In this document: positions 43,740-52,483 of the stretch, piece after piece
Position numbering within the stretch: the stretch's first letter is position 1
Layout: every line of letters starts with the position of its first letter
Origin: Clostridium sporogenes
GTDB taxonomy: Bacteria > Bacillota > Clostridia > Clostridiales > Clostridiaceae
Direction of reading: 5' to 3'
Length of the DNA: 64,000 nucleotides
Assembly: GCF_001020205.1 (NCBI RefSeq)
Contig: NZ_CP011663.1
Location: 124,001-188,000, forward strand
Position numbers and translations under genes: made by a program
The notes under the pieces: model-generated
Database searches by the model: none
The model's input: only the letters and a program-made list of their open reading frames with translations
What the model was told of the DNA's origin: nothing

Positions 43740-44315
43740 ATGTATGGTCCCAAAGATCATGGGTGGATTGAAGTTGTAGCAGGTCCTATGTATAGTGGCA
43801 AAACGGAAGAATTAATAAGACGAATAAGAAGAGCAGAAATAGCAAAGCAAAAAGTTCAAGTTTTTAAACCTGAAATAGACAACAGATATAGTAAACAGGA
43901 TGTTGTGTCTCATGCAGGAGATAAAATTCAGTCAGTACCAGTTAAAAGTAGTAAAGAAATATTAGAAAAACTTTTAGATGATACAGATGTAATAGGGATA
44001 GATGAAGCACAATTTTTTGATGATTCTTTGGTTGAAATAGTAAGTAAAATAGCTAATAATAATAGAAGAGTTATTTGTGCAGGATTAGATATGGATTTTA
44101 AAGGAGAACCTTTTGGTCCAATGCCTGAACTTATGGCTATAGCAGAATTTGTAGATAAAATACAAGCCGTATGTATGGTTTGTAATAATCCCGCTACAAG
44201 AACTCAAAGACTTATAAATGGAAAGCCAGCAAAAAAATCTGACCCAGTAGTATTAATAGGCGCACAGGAGTCTTATGAAGCTAGATGTAGAAAGTGTCAT
44301 TGTGTTCCAAGATAA
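43740..44315 (+). CDS. tdk: Thymidine kinase
   Basis: This type II thymidine kinase salvages thymidine with ATP. The P-loop is GPMYSGKT at residues 15-22. IGIDEAQFFD carries the Walker B-type acids, and AGLDMDFKGEPFGPM is the lasso/substrate region. Four zinc cysteines are in CMVC and CRKC. At 191 residues it is normal. GGAGGTG precedes the ATG. The association of tdk with rpmE and prfA is conserved in Firmicutes. Confidence 0.96.
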   Translation: MYGPKDHGWIEVVAGPMYSGKTEELIRRIRRAEIAKQKVQVFKPEIDNRYSKQDVVSHAGDKIQSVPVKSSKEILEKLLDDTDVIGIDEAQFFDDSLVEIVSKIANNNRRVICAGLDMDFKGEPFGPMPELMAIAEFVDKIQAVCMVCNNPATRTQRLINGKPAKKSDPVVLIGAQESYEARCRKCHCVPR

Positions 44316-44331
44316 ATAATGAGGTGATTAA

Positions 44332-45249
44332 GTGGGGAAAAGTACTAGCGTTGGAGGACAAGCAGTTCTAGAAGGGGTAATGATGAGAGGAAAAAATGGT
44401 ATAGCAACAGCAGTTAGAAAAACAAATGAAGAAATAGTTGTAAATAAAGAAGACTATACACCCTATACTAAAAAAAATTTTTTCTTTTCTCTACCAATAA
44501 TAAGAGGCTTTGTATCTCTTATCGAATCTTTAGTAATAGGCATAAAAACTTTAAATTATTCTGCATCATTTTTTGAAGAACAGGTTGAAGAATCTAAATT
44601 TGATAAGTGGTTTAATGAAGTTTTTAAAGACAAAGCAGATAACATTTTAATTGGAATAACATTAATCATATCTTTTATTATATCTGCAGTAGTATTTTTT
44701 ATCTTTCCAACTTTTATAGCTAATTTTTTTAAAAAAATAGGTATAGAAAGTACTTTATTATTAAATATAATAGAAGGAATAATAAGAATAGCTGTATTTT
44801 TATTATATATTTTATTAATAAGTAATATGAAAGATATAAAAAGAGTGTTCCAATATCATGGAGCAGAGCATAAGACTATATTTTGTTATGAAAATCACAT
44901 GGAACTAACACCTGAAAATGCTATAGAATTTACAAGATTTCATCCAAGGTGTGGAACGAATTTCTTGTTTTTAGTTATGATTGTAAGTATACTTTTATTT
45001 TCACTTACAGGATGGAGTAGCATATGGCAAAGAATTTTATATAGAATAATATTATTGCCTGCGGTTTCAGGGGTTACCTATGAAATTATAAAATGGTTAG
45101 GTAAAAGTAATAGTAATTTTGCAAAAATCATAGCATATCCAGGGCTTATGTTACAAAAACTAACAACTAAAGAACCTGATTTAAAGCAATTGGAGGTAGC
45201 CATAATGGCTTTAAAAGCAGCAGAAGGAATTGAAAATTCAATGGAGTGA
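44332..45249 (+). CDS. DUF1385 (YqhQ-like) membrane protein
   Basis: This 305-residue protein starts with the family text SVGGQAVLEGVMMRGKNGIA and has about four membrane segments (roughly 105-127, 140-165, 210-230 and 235-255). The segment FQYHGAEHKTIFCYENH followed by TRFHPRCGTNFL is the conserved core with possible metal ligands (His, Glu, His, Cys). The function is not established for the family. The GTG start at 44332 is set by GAGGTGATTAA. It lies 16 bases after tdk and 7 bases before prmC, in one operon. Confidence 0.88.
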   Translation: MGKSTSVGGQAVLEGVMMRGKNGIATAVRKTNEEIVVNKEDYTPYTKKNFFFSLPIIRGFVSLIESLVIGIKTLNYSASFFEEQVEESKFDKWFNEVFKDKADNILIGITLIISFIISAVVFFIFPTFIANFFKKIGIESTLLLNIIEGIIRIAVFLLYILLISNMKDIKRVFQYHGAEHKTIFCYENHMELTPENAIEFTRFHPRCGTNFLFLVMIVSILLFSLTGWSSIWQRILYRIILLPAVSGVTYEIIKWLGKSNSNFAKIIAYPGLMLQKLTTKEPDLKQLEVAIMALKAAEGIENSME

Positions 45250-45256
45250 TGTTAAT

Positions 45257-46108
45257 TTGTTATTAAAAGATTTGCTGATAGAAGGATATGGTATTTTAAA
45301 AAAAGAATCTATAGATAGTTATCAAATAGATACTCAACTTTTATTAGGGAAAACATTAAAAAAAGATAGATTGTTTATTTTGACTAATCCTGATTACCAT
45401 ATAAAAGAGGAAGAGAAAAAAATATATTTTGAATTAATAGACCTTAGAAAAAATAAAATGCCTATGAAATATATATTAGGTACAACTGAATTTATGGGAC
45501 TAGACTTTAATATAAAAGAGGGAGTATTAATACCAAGACCAGATACAGAAATATTAGTAGAAACAGTTTTGGAGGAAATAAAAAATAAAAATTATAAGCA
45601 AATTTGTGATGTTTGTTGTGGCAGTGGTATTATAGGAATTACTATAGGATATACTTTAAATAATACAAAAATAATTTGCTATGATATAGAAGATGTGCCA
45701 TACAATATTACTAAAGAAAATATACTTAAACATAATCTTCAAGATAGAATTAAAGTTTTAAAAAGTGATTTACTTACAGAAGCAATAAAAGGAAAAAGAA
45801 AGTTTGATCTTATAGTATCCAATCCACCTTATATAAGGAAAGATGTTATTGAAACACTTATGGATGATGTTAAAAAATATGAACCCTTTGAAGCTTTGTG
45901 TGGTGGAAAAGATGGATTGTTTTTTTATGAGGGGATAATAAAGCAAAGTTTAGAAGTGCTAAATGATGGGGGAACCATAGCTTTTGAAATAGGTTATGAT
46001 CAAAAAATACAGGTTTCTCACATTTTACATGAGTATGGTTTTAAGGATATATTATGTATAAAAGACTTAGCTGGAAAAGACAGAGTTATAAAAGCTAGAA
46101 AGTATTAA
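45257..46108 (+). CDS. prmC: Peptide chain release factor N5-glutamine methyltransferase
   Basis: PrmC methylates the Gln of the GGQ motif of release factors RF1 and RF2. The N-terminal helical domain (SIDSYQIDTQLLLGK, MKYILGTTEFMGLDF) is followed by LIPRPDTEILVE, the SAM-binding DVCCGSGIIGI and the active-site NPPY in IVSNPPYIRKDV. I chose TTG 45257 because GGAGTGAT lies 6 bases upstream, giving 283 residues, normal for PrmC. The in-frame ATG at 45230 lies inside the previous gene. Its substrate gene prfA follows after 81 bases. Confidence 0.94.
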   Translation: MLLKDLLIEGYGILKKESIDSYQIDTQLLLGKTLKKDRLFILTNPDYHIKEEEKKIYFELIDLRKNKMPMKYILGTTEFMGLDFNIKEGVLIPRPDTEILVETVLEEIKNKNYKQICDVCCGSGIIGITIGYTLNNTKIICYDIEDVPYNITKENILKHNLQDRIKVLKSDLLTEAIKGKRKFDLIVSNPPYIRKDVIETLMDDVKKYEPFEALCGGKDGLFFYEGIIKQSLEVLNDGGTIAFEIGYDQKIQVSHILHEYGFKDILCIKDLAGKDRVIKARKY

Positions 46109-46189
46109 AATTCACAGGATAGTTGTAAATACTTTATAAAGTATGATATAATATAAAATTGTGAAAATATATATACGGAGTGAGAAATA

Positions 46190-47266
46190 ATGTTAGAAAG
46201 ACTTAATTTTATAGAAAATAAATATGAAGAGCTATCAAATAAAATAAGTGACCCTTCAGTTATGGCAAATCAAAAAGAATGGCAAAAACTTTGTAAAGAA
46301 CATGCTGAATTAGAAGTTATAGTTAATACATATAGAGAGTATAAAAAAACACAAGAGGATTTAGAATCAGATAAAGAGATGCTAAGGGAAGAATCAGACA
46401 AAGAACTAAGAGAAATGGCACAGGAAGAAATAAAAGAGTTAACTTTAAAGTTAGAAGATTTAGAAAGAGAATTAACTATATTGTTACTACCAAAAGATCC
46501 TAACGATGATAAAGATGTATTTATAGAAATTAGAGCAGGCGCTGGTGGAGATGAAGCGGCTTTATTTGCAGCTAACCTATTAAGAATGTATACAAGATAT
46601 GCAGAAAGAAAAAACTGGAAAGTGGAAACTATGAGTTTAAATGCTACAGACATAGGCGGATTTAAAGAAGTTACTGTAGCAGTTAAAGGAAAAGGAGCCT
46701 ATAGTAGATTAAAATATGAAAGTGGAGTGCACAGAGTTCAAAGAGTTCCAGATACAGAATCAAGCGGCAGAATTCATACTTCTACAGCTACTGTAGCTGT
46801 ACTTCCTGAAGTAGACGATGTAGATATAAACATAAACGCTAATGACTTAAGAATTGACGTTTATAGAGCCTCAGGTCATGGTGGACAGTGTGTAAATACT
46901 ACAGATTCTGCTGTAAGAATAACTCACTTACCAACAGGCCTTGTAGTTACCTGTCAAGATGAAAAGTCACAATTAAAAAATAAAGAAAAAGCAATGAAAG
47001 TTTTAAAAGCTAGATTATTTGAAGCTGCAGAAGCTGAAAGAGCAGCATCTATAGCGGAAGATAGAAAAAGTCAAGTTGGTACTGGGGATAGAAGTGAAAG
47101 AATAAGAACCTATAATTATCCTCAAGGAAGAATTACAGACCATAGAATAGGTTTAACATTATATAAATTAGAAACTTTTTTAGATGGGGATATAGATGAA
47201 GTTATAGAAGCTTTAGTTACAGAAGATCAAGCGGAAAAAATGAAAGATTTAGGTAGAGCTAACTAA
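46190..47266 (+). CDS. prfA: Peptide chain release factor 1
   Basis: RF1 ends translation at UAG and UAA codons. The 358-residue protein has the central domain (IEIRAGAGGDEAALFAANLLRMY), the region RVPDTESSGRIHTSTATVAVLPE, and the catalytic GGQ at residues 231-233 in SGHGGQCVNTTDSAVR. GERSERIRTYNYPQ-type text (DRSERIRTYNYPQGRITDHR) follows. The Gln is the target of the adjacent prmC product. AGTGAG precedes the ATG, and a short promoter region separates it from prmC. Confidence 0.97.
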   Translation: MLERLNFIENKYEELSNKISDPSVMANQKEWQKLCKEHAELEVIVNTYREYKKTQEDLESDKEMLREESDKELREMAQEEIKELTLKLEDLERELTILLLPKDPNDDKDVFIEIRAGAGGDEAALFAANLLRMYTRYAERKNWKVETMSLNATDIGGFKEVTVAVKGKGAYSRLKYESGVHRVQRVPDTESSGRIHTSTATVAVLPEVDDVDININANDLRIDVYRASGHGGQCVNTTDSAVRITHLPTGLVVTCQDEKSQLKNKEKAMKVLKARLFEAAEAERAASIAEDRKSQVGTGDRSERIRTYNYPQGRITDHRIGLTLYKLETFLDGDIDEVIEALVTEDQAEKMKDLGRAN

Positions 47267-47293
47267 TATTAATTAAGGAAAGAAGAGGTAATT

Positions 47294-47902
47294 ATGGATT
47301 TAAACAAAGGCCTTAGAAATCAAAAGAGATCTTATAAAAGATTTGTTGTGATTATGAGCTTTATTTTTATCCTATTGCCTCTAATTTTATATTTGTATAA
47401 TAAAATTTATGATATTTTTTATGTTAGCTATTTAATTATAATTGAAGTATTAATTATAATGGCCATAATAATTAGAACAGACAGAGAAAAATTAAAATTT
47501 GAATATTCTAATAATAGGCTCAAGGTTGTATTGGGGATAATAAATAGAAAATTAAACATAGTTTGTGATAAAGTAGCATTAGTTCATATAGAGAAATATA
47601 ACAATATATATGATGTAGAAGATTTTAGAATATTATTATTAACTACATCAAAATTTAGAAATAAAAGAATAATAAAGGTTAACGAGAAATTCCTTAAGTT
47701 ACATAATTATGCTGCAAATTTTTATTATAAGCTTAAAAAAATTGATCCTGAAAAAGATTTTTATTATACAATTATAAAAAGAGGAGGACTTAAAAAGTAT
47801 TATTTATTAGATGCACTATATAGAACTTGTGTATATGCTCATTTTACAGAGGAATGTATAGAAAAAATAAAAGAACTTAGAAAAGAAATAGAGATGGATT
47901 AG
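47294..47902 (+). CDS. Membrane-anchored protein of unknown function
   Basis: This 202-residue protein has two close N-terminal membrane segments (about 17-36 and 42-62: VIMSFIFILLPLILYLY and VSYLIIIEVLIIMAIII) and a basic cytoplasmic domain of about 140 residues with FEYSNNRLKVVLGIINRKLN and YYTIIKRGGLKKYYLLDALY. The domain is reminiscent of PH-like (bPH2) membrane proteins, but I cannot support that from motifs. AAGAGGTAATT precedes the ATG. It lies 27 bases after prfA. Confidence 0.65.
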   Translation: MDLNKGLRNQKRSYKRFVVIMSFIFILLPLILYLYNKIYDIFYVSYLIIIEVLIIMAIIIRTDREKLKFEYSNNRLKVVLGIINRKLNIVCDKVALVHIEKYNNIYDVEDFRILLLTTSKFRNKRIIKVNEKFLKLHNYAANFYYKLKKIDPEKDFYYTIIKRGGLKKYYLLDALYRTCVYAHFTEECIEKIKELRKEIEMD

Positions 47903-47961
47903 AATATTTGATAAATTATAATAATAAATATCATATGTAAACAATAAAAAAAGGTGATTTT

Positions 47962-48681
47962 TTGAGTAAACTTTTATTTATTATTGTAATGGGAACTATT
48001 ATATCTTTATCAGGAACAATGATAGGAGCTATAATAGGGATATCTTTAAAAGACCCTTCTGAAAAACTTCTTTGCAAATTCATGGGATTTTCAGCAGGTC
48101 TTATGTTGTCTATAGTGATTTTTGATTTAATACCAGAAGCTTTAAATACATGGGATTGTTTTGGAGTTTCAATTTTTTTAGTACTAGGGATACTAATTGT
48201 ATATTTTATTGATAAAAATACAAATAGTATAGATATAAATATGCATAAGAAGGTAGCATTTATGACGGCTCTAGGTCTTATATTGCACAATTTTCCAGAA
48301 GGTATATTAATGGGGGTTGGGTTTCAAGCAGGAAATAGATTAGGGCTGAAAATGGCACTTATTATATCCATACACGATATACCAGAAGGTATAGCGGTGG
48401 CCACTCCTTTAATAGCATCTAATGAAAAAAAGAGTAAAACTTTGTTTTATGTTTTTCTTACTGCAATTCCTACATTGTTTGGTGTATTCTTAGGTTCTTA
48501 TATTGCAAATATATCTAAAAATTTTTTAAGTATACTCTTATCACTTGCTTCAGGAATAATGATTTATGTTGTGTGTGCTGAAATGATTCCAGAATCAAGA
48601 AATTTAGGAGATAGAGTTACCTCATATTTTTATATGATAGTAGGTATTATAGCTGGATTGATTATAATAAAACTACTATAA
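47962..48681 (+). CDS. ZIP-family metal transporter
   Basis: This 239-residue protein has eight predicted membrane helices and both ZIP metal-site motifs: LILHNFPEGILMGVGF in helix 4 and SIHDIPEGIAVATPL in helix 5. ZIP proteins bring zinc, iron or manganese into the cell. The start is TTG 47962 with AAAGGTGAT upstream. In Bacillus the corresponding place near ywlC is taken by a different manganese protein (YwlD/MntP), so a metal-homeostasis role in this neighbourhood is repeated with another family. Metal preference cannot be read. Confidence 0.9.
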   Translation: MSKLLFIIVMGTIISLSGTMIGAIIGISLKDPSEKLLCKFMGFSAGLMLSIVIFDLIPEALNTWDCFGVSIFLVLGILIVYFIDKNTNSIDINMHKKVAFMTALGLILHNFPEGILMGVGFQAGNRLGLKMALIISIHDIPEGIAVATPLIASNEKKSKTLFYVFLTAIPTLFGVFLGSYIANISKNFLSILLSLASGIMIYVVCAEMIPESRNLGDRVTSYFYMIVGIIAGLIIIKLL

Positions 48682-48701
48682 AACTTAGGATGGTGTTTAT
48701 T

Positions 48702-49757
48702 ATGAAAACAAAAGTTGTAAGATTAGATGAAAACAATATAGATGAGCATGTCATAAGTAAGGCTGGAAATATATTAAGACAAGGTGGGCTTGTAGTATTT
48801 CCTACAGAAACTGTATATGGATTAGGAGCTAATGCTTTAGATAAAGATGCAGTAAAAAAAATATTTGAAGCAAAGGGGAGACCACAGGATAACCCTTTAA
48901 TAGTTCATATTTCTAAGGTGAAAGATATAGAGAAATTAGTTGAAGAAATACCACCTATAGCTCAAAAATTAATGGATAAATTTTGGCCTGGACCTATGAC
49001 TATAATATTAAAGAAAAAGGATATAATACCAAACGAAACTAGCGCAGGCTTAGATAGTATAGGAATTAGGATGCCATCTAATAAAATAGCAATGGAACTT
49101 ATTTCTATGGCAGGTGTACCTATAGCTGCACCTTCAGCAAATTTATCAGGGAAACCTAGCCCAACAGATCTAGAAACCTGCATAGAAGATTTAGATGGTA
49201 GGGTAAATGCAATATTAGGTGGGGATAATTCTGAAGTAGGTGTTGAATCTACCGTAATAGATTGTACAATTAATCCCCCTTGCATTTTAAGGCCTGGTGG
49301 AATAACATTAGAAATGTTAAAAGAAGTAGATTCTAATATATATATTGATCCAGCTATAATGAAAAAGCCAGATAAAGAATTGAGACCAAAGGCCCCAGGT
49401 ATGAAATATAGACATTATGCACCAAAGGCTCCATTAAAAATAATTAAAGGGGATTTAAATAAAACTATTGAAAAAATTAATGAAATGGTGCAAAATTATA
49501 TAGATGCAGAAAAGAAGGTAGGAATTATTGCTACAGATGAAACTATAGACAATTATAAAAAAGGTGAGGTGGTTTCTATAGGAAGTAGAAAAGATTTAAA
49601 CACCATTGCCCATAACTTGTTTTATGTTTTAAGAACCTTTGATGAAAAGAATGTAGATTTAATTTTATCTGAAGCATTTGAAGAAAAAGATATGGGAGTA
49701 GCTATAATGAATAGGCTAAAGAAGTCAGCTGGCTATGATATTATAAATTTAGATTAG
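48702..49757 (+). CDS. Threonylcarbamoyl-AMP synthase, two-domain Sua5 type
   Basis: The enzyme makes threonylcarbamoyl-AMP for t6A37 modification of ANN-decoding tRNAs. The N-terminal YrdC domain (GGLVVFPTETVYGLGANAL, KGRPQDNPLIVHI, SAGLDSIGIRMPSN, PIAAPSANLSGKPSPT) is followed by PGMKYRHYAPKAPL, the linker that closes the active site, and a C-terminal Sua5 domain. I chose ATG 48702 because AGGATGGTG lies upstream; an ATG at 48690 overlaps that site. It corresponds to ywlC of Bacillus and lies 9 bases before the YwlE-like gene. Confidence 0.93.
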   Translation: MKTKVVRLDENNIDEHVISKAGNILRQGGLVVFPTETVYGLGANALDKDAVKKIFEAKGRPQDNPLIVHISKVKDIEKLVEEIPPIAQKLMDKFWPGPMTIILKKKDIIPNETSAGLDSIGIRMPSNKIAMELISMAGVPIAAPSANLSGKPSPTDLETCIEDLDGRVNAILGGDNSEVGVESTVIDCTINPPCILRPGGITLEMLKEVDSNIYIDPAIMKKPDKELRPKAPGMKYRHYAPKAPLKIIKGDLNKTIEKINEMVQNYIDAEKKVGIIATDETIDNYKKGEVVSIGSRKDLNTIAHNLFYVLRTFDEKNVDLILSEAFEEKDMGVAIMNRLKKSAGYDIINLD

Positions 49758-49766
49758 GAGGTACTA

Positions 49767-50219
49767 ATGAATATATTATTTGTTTGTACAGGAAATACCT
49801 GTAGAAGTTTTATGGCAGAAGCTATATTTAATTCTTTAAATGATATGGAAGAAATAACTGCTAAGTCAGCAGGGATAGCTGTGGTGCCTGGAAGTGTTTC
49901 ATCAGGTAATGCTTGTAAAATAATTAATGAAGATATTAATATAGACCTATCTAATAGAGAAGCAATTCAATTAGATGAAGAGATATTAGATCAATCAGAT
50001 CTAATATTAACTATGACATATTCAGCTAAAGATTTATTATCCAATTTATCTCAGGAGGATAGTGATAGAATTTTTTGTATAACTGAATATGTAGGACAAA
50101 AAGGTGAGATTTTAGATCCTTTTGGTGGAGATATAGAAGTTTATAAAAGTACTTATGAACAATTAAAAAATATCATTTTATTATTATTAAAAAAATTAAA
50201 AGAAGATAGACAAAACTAA
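49767..50219 (+). CDS. YwlE-like low-molecular-weight phosphatase (probable protein-arginine phosphatase)
   Basis: This 150-residue enzyme has the N-terminal P-loop VCTGNTCRS with catalytic Cys7 and Arg13. Thr11 is the residue that gives B. subtilis YwlE its preference for phosphoarginine over phosphotyrosine, so arginine phosphatase activity is likely. The Pro that usually follows Ser14 is Phe here. The acid loop ILDPFGGDIEVYK supplies the general acid Asp. GGAGGT precedes the ATG. Order after the Sua5 gene and before rpiB matches Bacillus. Confidence 0.87.
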   Translation: MNILFVCTGNTCRSFMAEAIFNSLNDMEEITAKSAGIAVVPGSVSSGNACKIINEDINIDLSNREAIQLDEEILDQSDLILTMTYSAKDLLSNLSQEDSDRIFCITEYVGQKGEILDPFGGDIEVYKSTYEQLKNIILLLLKKLKEDRQN

Positions 50220-50243
50220 TAGGTGGTTTATCTTCTTTTTTTG
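50200..50243 (+). terminator. Terminator overlapping the end of the YwlE-like gene
   Basis: Arms GAAGATAGAC and GGTTTATCTTC pair with a loop of about 14 bases and are followed by TTTTTTT. The 5' arm lies inside the coding sequence. Confidence 0.6.
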
Positions 50244-50278
50244 CAAAAATTAATATAAATAATGCGGAGGTGTTTTAA

Positions 50279-50716
50279 ATGAAAATAGCTTTAGGAAGTG
50301 ATCATGCAGGATTACCTTTGAAAAATGAAATAATAAAACATTTAGAAGGTAAAGGAATAGAAATAAAAGATTTTGGTACATATACAGAAGAATCCTGTGA
50401 TTATCCAGACTATGCACAAAAAGTTGCAGAAAAGGTTGTAGCTAAAGAATTTGATTTTGGAATATTAATATGTGGAACAGGTATAGGCATAAGTATAGCT
50501 GCTAATAAAGTAAAGGGAGTTAGAGCAGCTTTATGCAGCGACACTTTTAGTGCTCATGCATGTAGAGAACATAATAATGCTAACATATTAGCCCTAGGTC
50601 AAAGAGTCGTAGGTGTAGGCTTGGCATTAGATATAGTAGACAATTTTTTAAATGCTGAATTCCAAGGTGGAAGGCATGAAAACAGAATTAACAAAATGAT
50701 GGAAATAGAAAAATAA
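50279..50716 (+). CDS. rpiB: Ribose-5-phosphate isomerase B
   Basis: RpiB interconverts ribose-5-phosphate and ribulose-5-phosphate. The 145-residue protein begins MKIALGSDHAGLPLKNEI and has YPDYAQKVAEKV, GILICGTGIGISIAANK with the catalytic Cys, LCSDTFSAHACREHNNANIL and VVGVGLALDIVDNFL. GGAGGTG precedes the ATG. A terminator lies just upstream, so it may have its own weak promoter or depend on readthrough. It precedes upp by 29 bases. Confidence 0.95.
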   Translation: MKIALGSDHAGLPLKNEIIKHLEGKGIEIKDFGTYTEESCDYPDYAQKVAEKVVAKEFDFGILICGTGIGISIAANKVKGVRAALCSDTFSAHACREHNNANILALGQRVVGVGLALDIVDNFLNAEFQGGRHENRINKMMEIEK

Positions 50717-50745
50717 TATAAAATATAACTAGGAGGAAAACATAA

Positions 50746-51375
50746 ATGAGTAAAGTAACACAAATAGGACATCCATTAATTCTTCATAAATTAGCCTTAA
50801 TTAGAGATAAAAATACTGGTTCTAAAGATTTTAGAGAGTTAGTAGAAGAAGTAGCTATGCTTATGGCTTATGAAGTTACAAGGGATTTACAAGTAGAGGA
50901 AGTTGAAATAGAAACTCCTATATGCAAAACAAAATGCAAAATGTTATCAGGTAAAAAAGTAGCAATAGTTCCAATATTAAGAGCAGGACTTGGTATGGTT
51001 GGTGGTATGACTAGTTTAATACCAGCAGCAAAAGTTGGACACATAGGACTTTATCGTGATGAGGAAACTTTAAAACCTGTAGAATATTTCTGCAAATTAC
51101 CTCAAGATATTGGTGATAGAGATGTAATTGTTACAGATCCAATGCTTGCTACAGGAGGATCTGCAAAAGATGCAATAACATTATTAAAACAAAAAGGAGC
51201 AAAACATATAAGATTGATGTGTCTTGTAGCAGCTCCAGAAGGAATTAAAGAAGTTATGGACGAACATCCAGATGTAGACATATATGTAGCTTCTGTAGAT
51301 GAGAAACTTAATGAAAAAGGTTATGTGGTTCCAGGTTTAGGAGATGCAGGAGACAGACTATACGGAACAAAATAA
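50746..51375 (+). CDS. upp: Uracil phosphoribosyltransferase
   Basis: Upp salvages uracil to UMP with PRPP. The 209-residue protein starts MSKVTQIGHPLILHKLALIR and has IVPILRAGLGMVGGM, YRDEETLKPVEYFCKLP and the PRPP-binding loop VTDPMLATGGSA. The C-terminal PGLGDAGDRLYGTK is the uracil-binding end. AGGAGG precedes the ATG. It closes the housekeeping cluster; in Bacillus upp is followed by the atp operon, here an 8-kb accessory and envelope block lies between them. Confidence 0.97.
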   Translation: MSKVTQIGHPLILHKLALIRDKNTGSKDFRELVEEVAMLMAYEVTRDLQVEEVEIETPICKTKCKMLSGKKVAIVPILRAGLGMVGGMTSLIPAAKVGHIGLYRDEETLKPVEYFCKLPQDIGDRDVIVTDPMLATGGSAKDAITLLKQKGAKHIRLMCLVAAPEGIKEVMDEHPDVDIYVASVDEKLNEKGYVVPGLGDAGDRLYGTK

Positions 51376-51429
51376 AGAAATTACGACTTAGAAGCTTTTA
51401 AAAATTTATTATTAAAACAATAAATATTT

Positions 51430-51490
51430 TTAGTAAATAGATAACTATAAAAATAATAATTATTTTTATAGTTATTTACTTTTTATAAAA
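51430..51490 (+). terminator. Terminator after upp
   Basis: Long arms around 51432-51454 and 51460-51480 (AACTATAAAAATA pairing with TATTTTTATAGTT, plus outer pairs) are followed by TTTTTATAAAA. Confidence 0.75.
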
Positions 51491-52026
51491 GTGTTTCTCA
51501 TTTTCATATTTTTATAAGTTGTTATAGTAATTTTAAACTCAACCAAAGCTTGAAATTAAAATTATTGAAATTTATATTTGTTATGTTTATATATTAAATT
51601 ATAGCTTTTATAGTTTAAGCTTTTTTATTATTAAAGTTAAAATTTTAAATTTTTTTATAAGATAAATTTTAACACTTTGAATTCTAGATTTATTTTTAAT
51701 AGTTTTTGTATTAGTCTAATTTGTTATAACAATGTTATAACAAATTATGATAAACTGAAAAGAAAAAAATAAAAATTTTACTTGCTATATTTTCATGAAA
51801 TTCAGTTATCCCAATGGATAGAACCTATTTTACCAGTTTGTCAAAAACTATATTAAGTAAAATTTAAAATAGAACAAAAATTAATATGGTAAATATAGAT
51901 TTTGTTGTTGAATGTATAATTATAGTTAAAAACTTTGAAATATAGATTAAGAAAAACCATGATAGAACTATATGAAAGTTCATAATTCTTAAGAGTTGTG
52001 TATTAATAATATATATATGATAATAT
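51491..52026. other. Gene-free AT-rich stretch at the housekeeping/accessory border
   Basis: About 540 bases hold no supported gene. The one clear element is a palindrome at 51718-51746 with perfect 13-base arms (AATTTGTTATAAC / GTTATAACAAATT) and a 3-base centre. A short frame at about 51800-51856 encodes QWIEPILPVCQKLY, faintly like the start of an IS transposase, but it is too short to call. The stretch may be a decayed insertion site. Confidence 0.45.
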
Positions 52027-52066
52027 AAAAGAATAGGAAAATTTAATTTAATTTTCCTATTCTTTT
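52027..52066 (-). terminator. Terminator at the end of the bacteriocin operon
   Basis: Perfect 16-bp arms (AAAAGAATAGGAAAAT / ATTTTCCTATTCTTTT) overlap the stop codon of the last - strand gene and have a T run on either strand. Confidence 0.8.
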
Positions 52067-52337
52067 ATGTGTTTTTTTGAGTAAGTATAACTGTTATACT
52101 TAATATAATTCCATTTAGAATATAATTAAATTCGTCTGGAAATATATCAATAATAGGTATAAATATTATTAATATTAACATAAAAGATACATAAAGCATA
52201 GGTTTCCAATCTTTAGGTACGTTTATTGAAAAATTTATTTTGCTCATTAAATGATATTTCCTATCTATTTGCATCAATATTATATAACTAACTAGAAAAG
52301 ATAACAACATGGGAAGTGTTTTTAAAAATTTAGTCAA
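52065..52337 (-). CDS. Small membrane protein, candidate bacteriocin immunity protein
   Basis: This protein of 90 residues has three hydrophobic segments (about 8-22, 44-62 and 70-85: LLSFLVSYIILM, MLYVSFMLILIIFIPIIDIF, YILNGIILSITVIL) and no recognised motif. It is the third - strand gene after two bacteriocin precursors, and small membrane proteins at that place are usually immunity proteins. I chose the TTG at 52337 because AAGGAG lies 9 bases upstream; a TTG at 52346 directly abuts that site. A strong hairpin upstream may lower its expression relative to the precursors. Immunity is inferred from context. Confidence 0.55.
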   Translation of the reverse strand: MTKFLKTLPMLLSFLVSYIILMQIDRKYHLMSKINFSINVPKDWKPMLYVSFMLILIIFIPIIDIFPDEFNYILNGIILSITVILTQKNT

Positions 52338-52394
52338 TTTTTTCAACTCCTTATTGATGAAATTTAATTATAGAATTAAGTAATATTTAATAAA

Positions 52395-52470
52395 AAATAA
52401 TACAAAAACATTTATACATAATCTTGATGTAATTAAAGTTCTTTAAAAAATGGTTATGTATAAATGTTTT
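52395..52470 (-). terminator. Terminator/attenuator between bacteriocin precursors and immunity candidate
   Basis: Perfect 17-base arms (52405-52421 and 52454-52470) enclose 32 bases. On the - strand the second arm runs into TTTTTGTATTATTTTTTA. It lies just after the second precursor gene and before the immunity candidate. Confidence 0.75.
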
Positions 52471-52483
52471 AAAACTAAATTTA

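Noticed and set aside
46270..46653. A 127-codon - strand frame inside prfA
   Set aside because: Serine-rich antisense shadow of the release factor; no start site and no family features.
51800..51856. A short frame, QWIEPILPVCQKLY, as a transposase relic
   Set aside because: Only about 18 codons and a vague likeness; no terminal repeats or further transposase motifs. Mentioned only in the description of the gene-free stretch.
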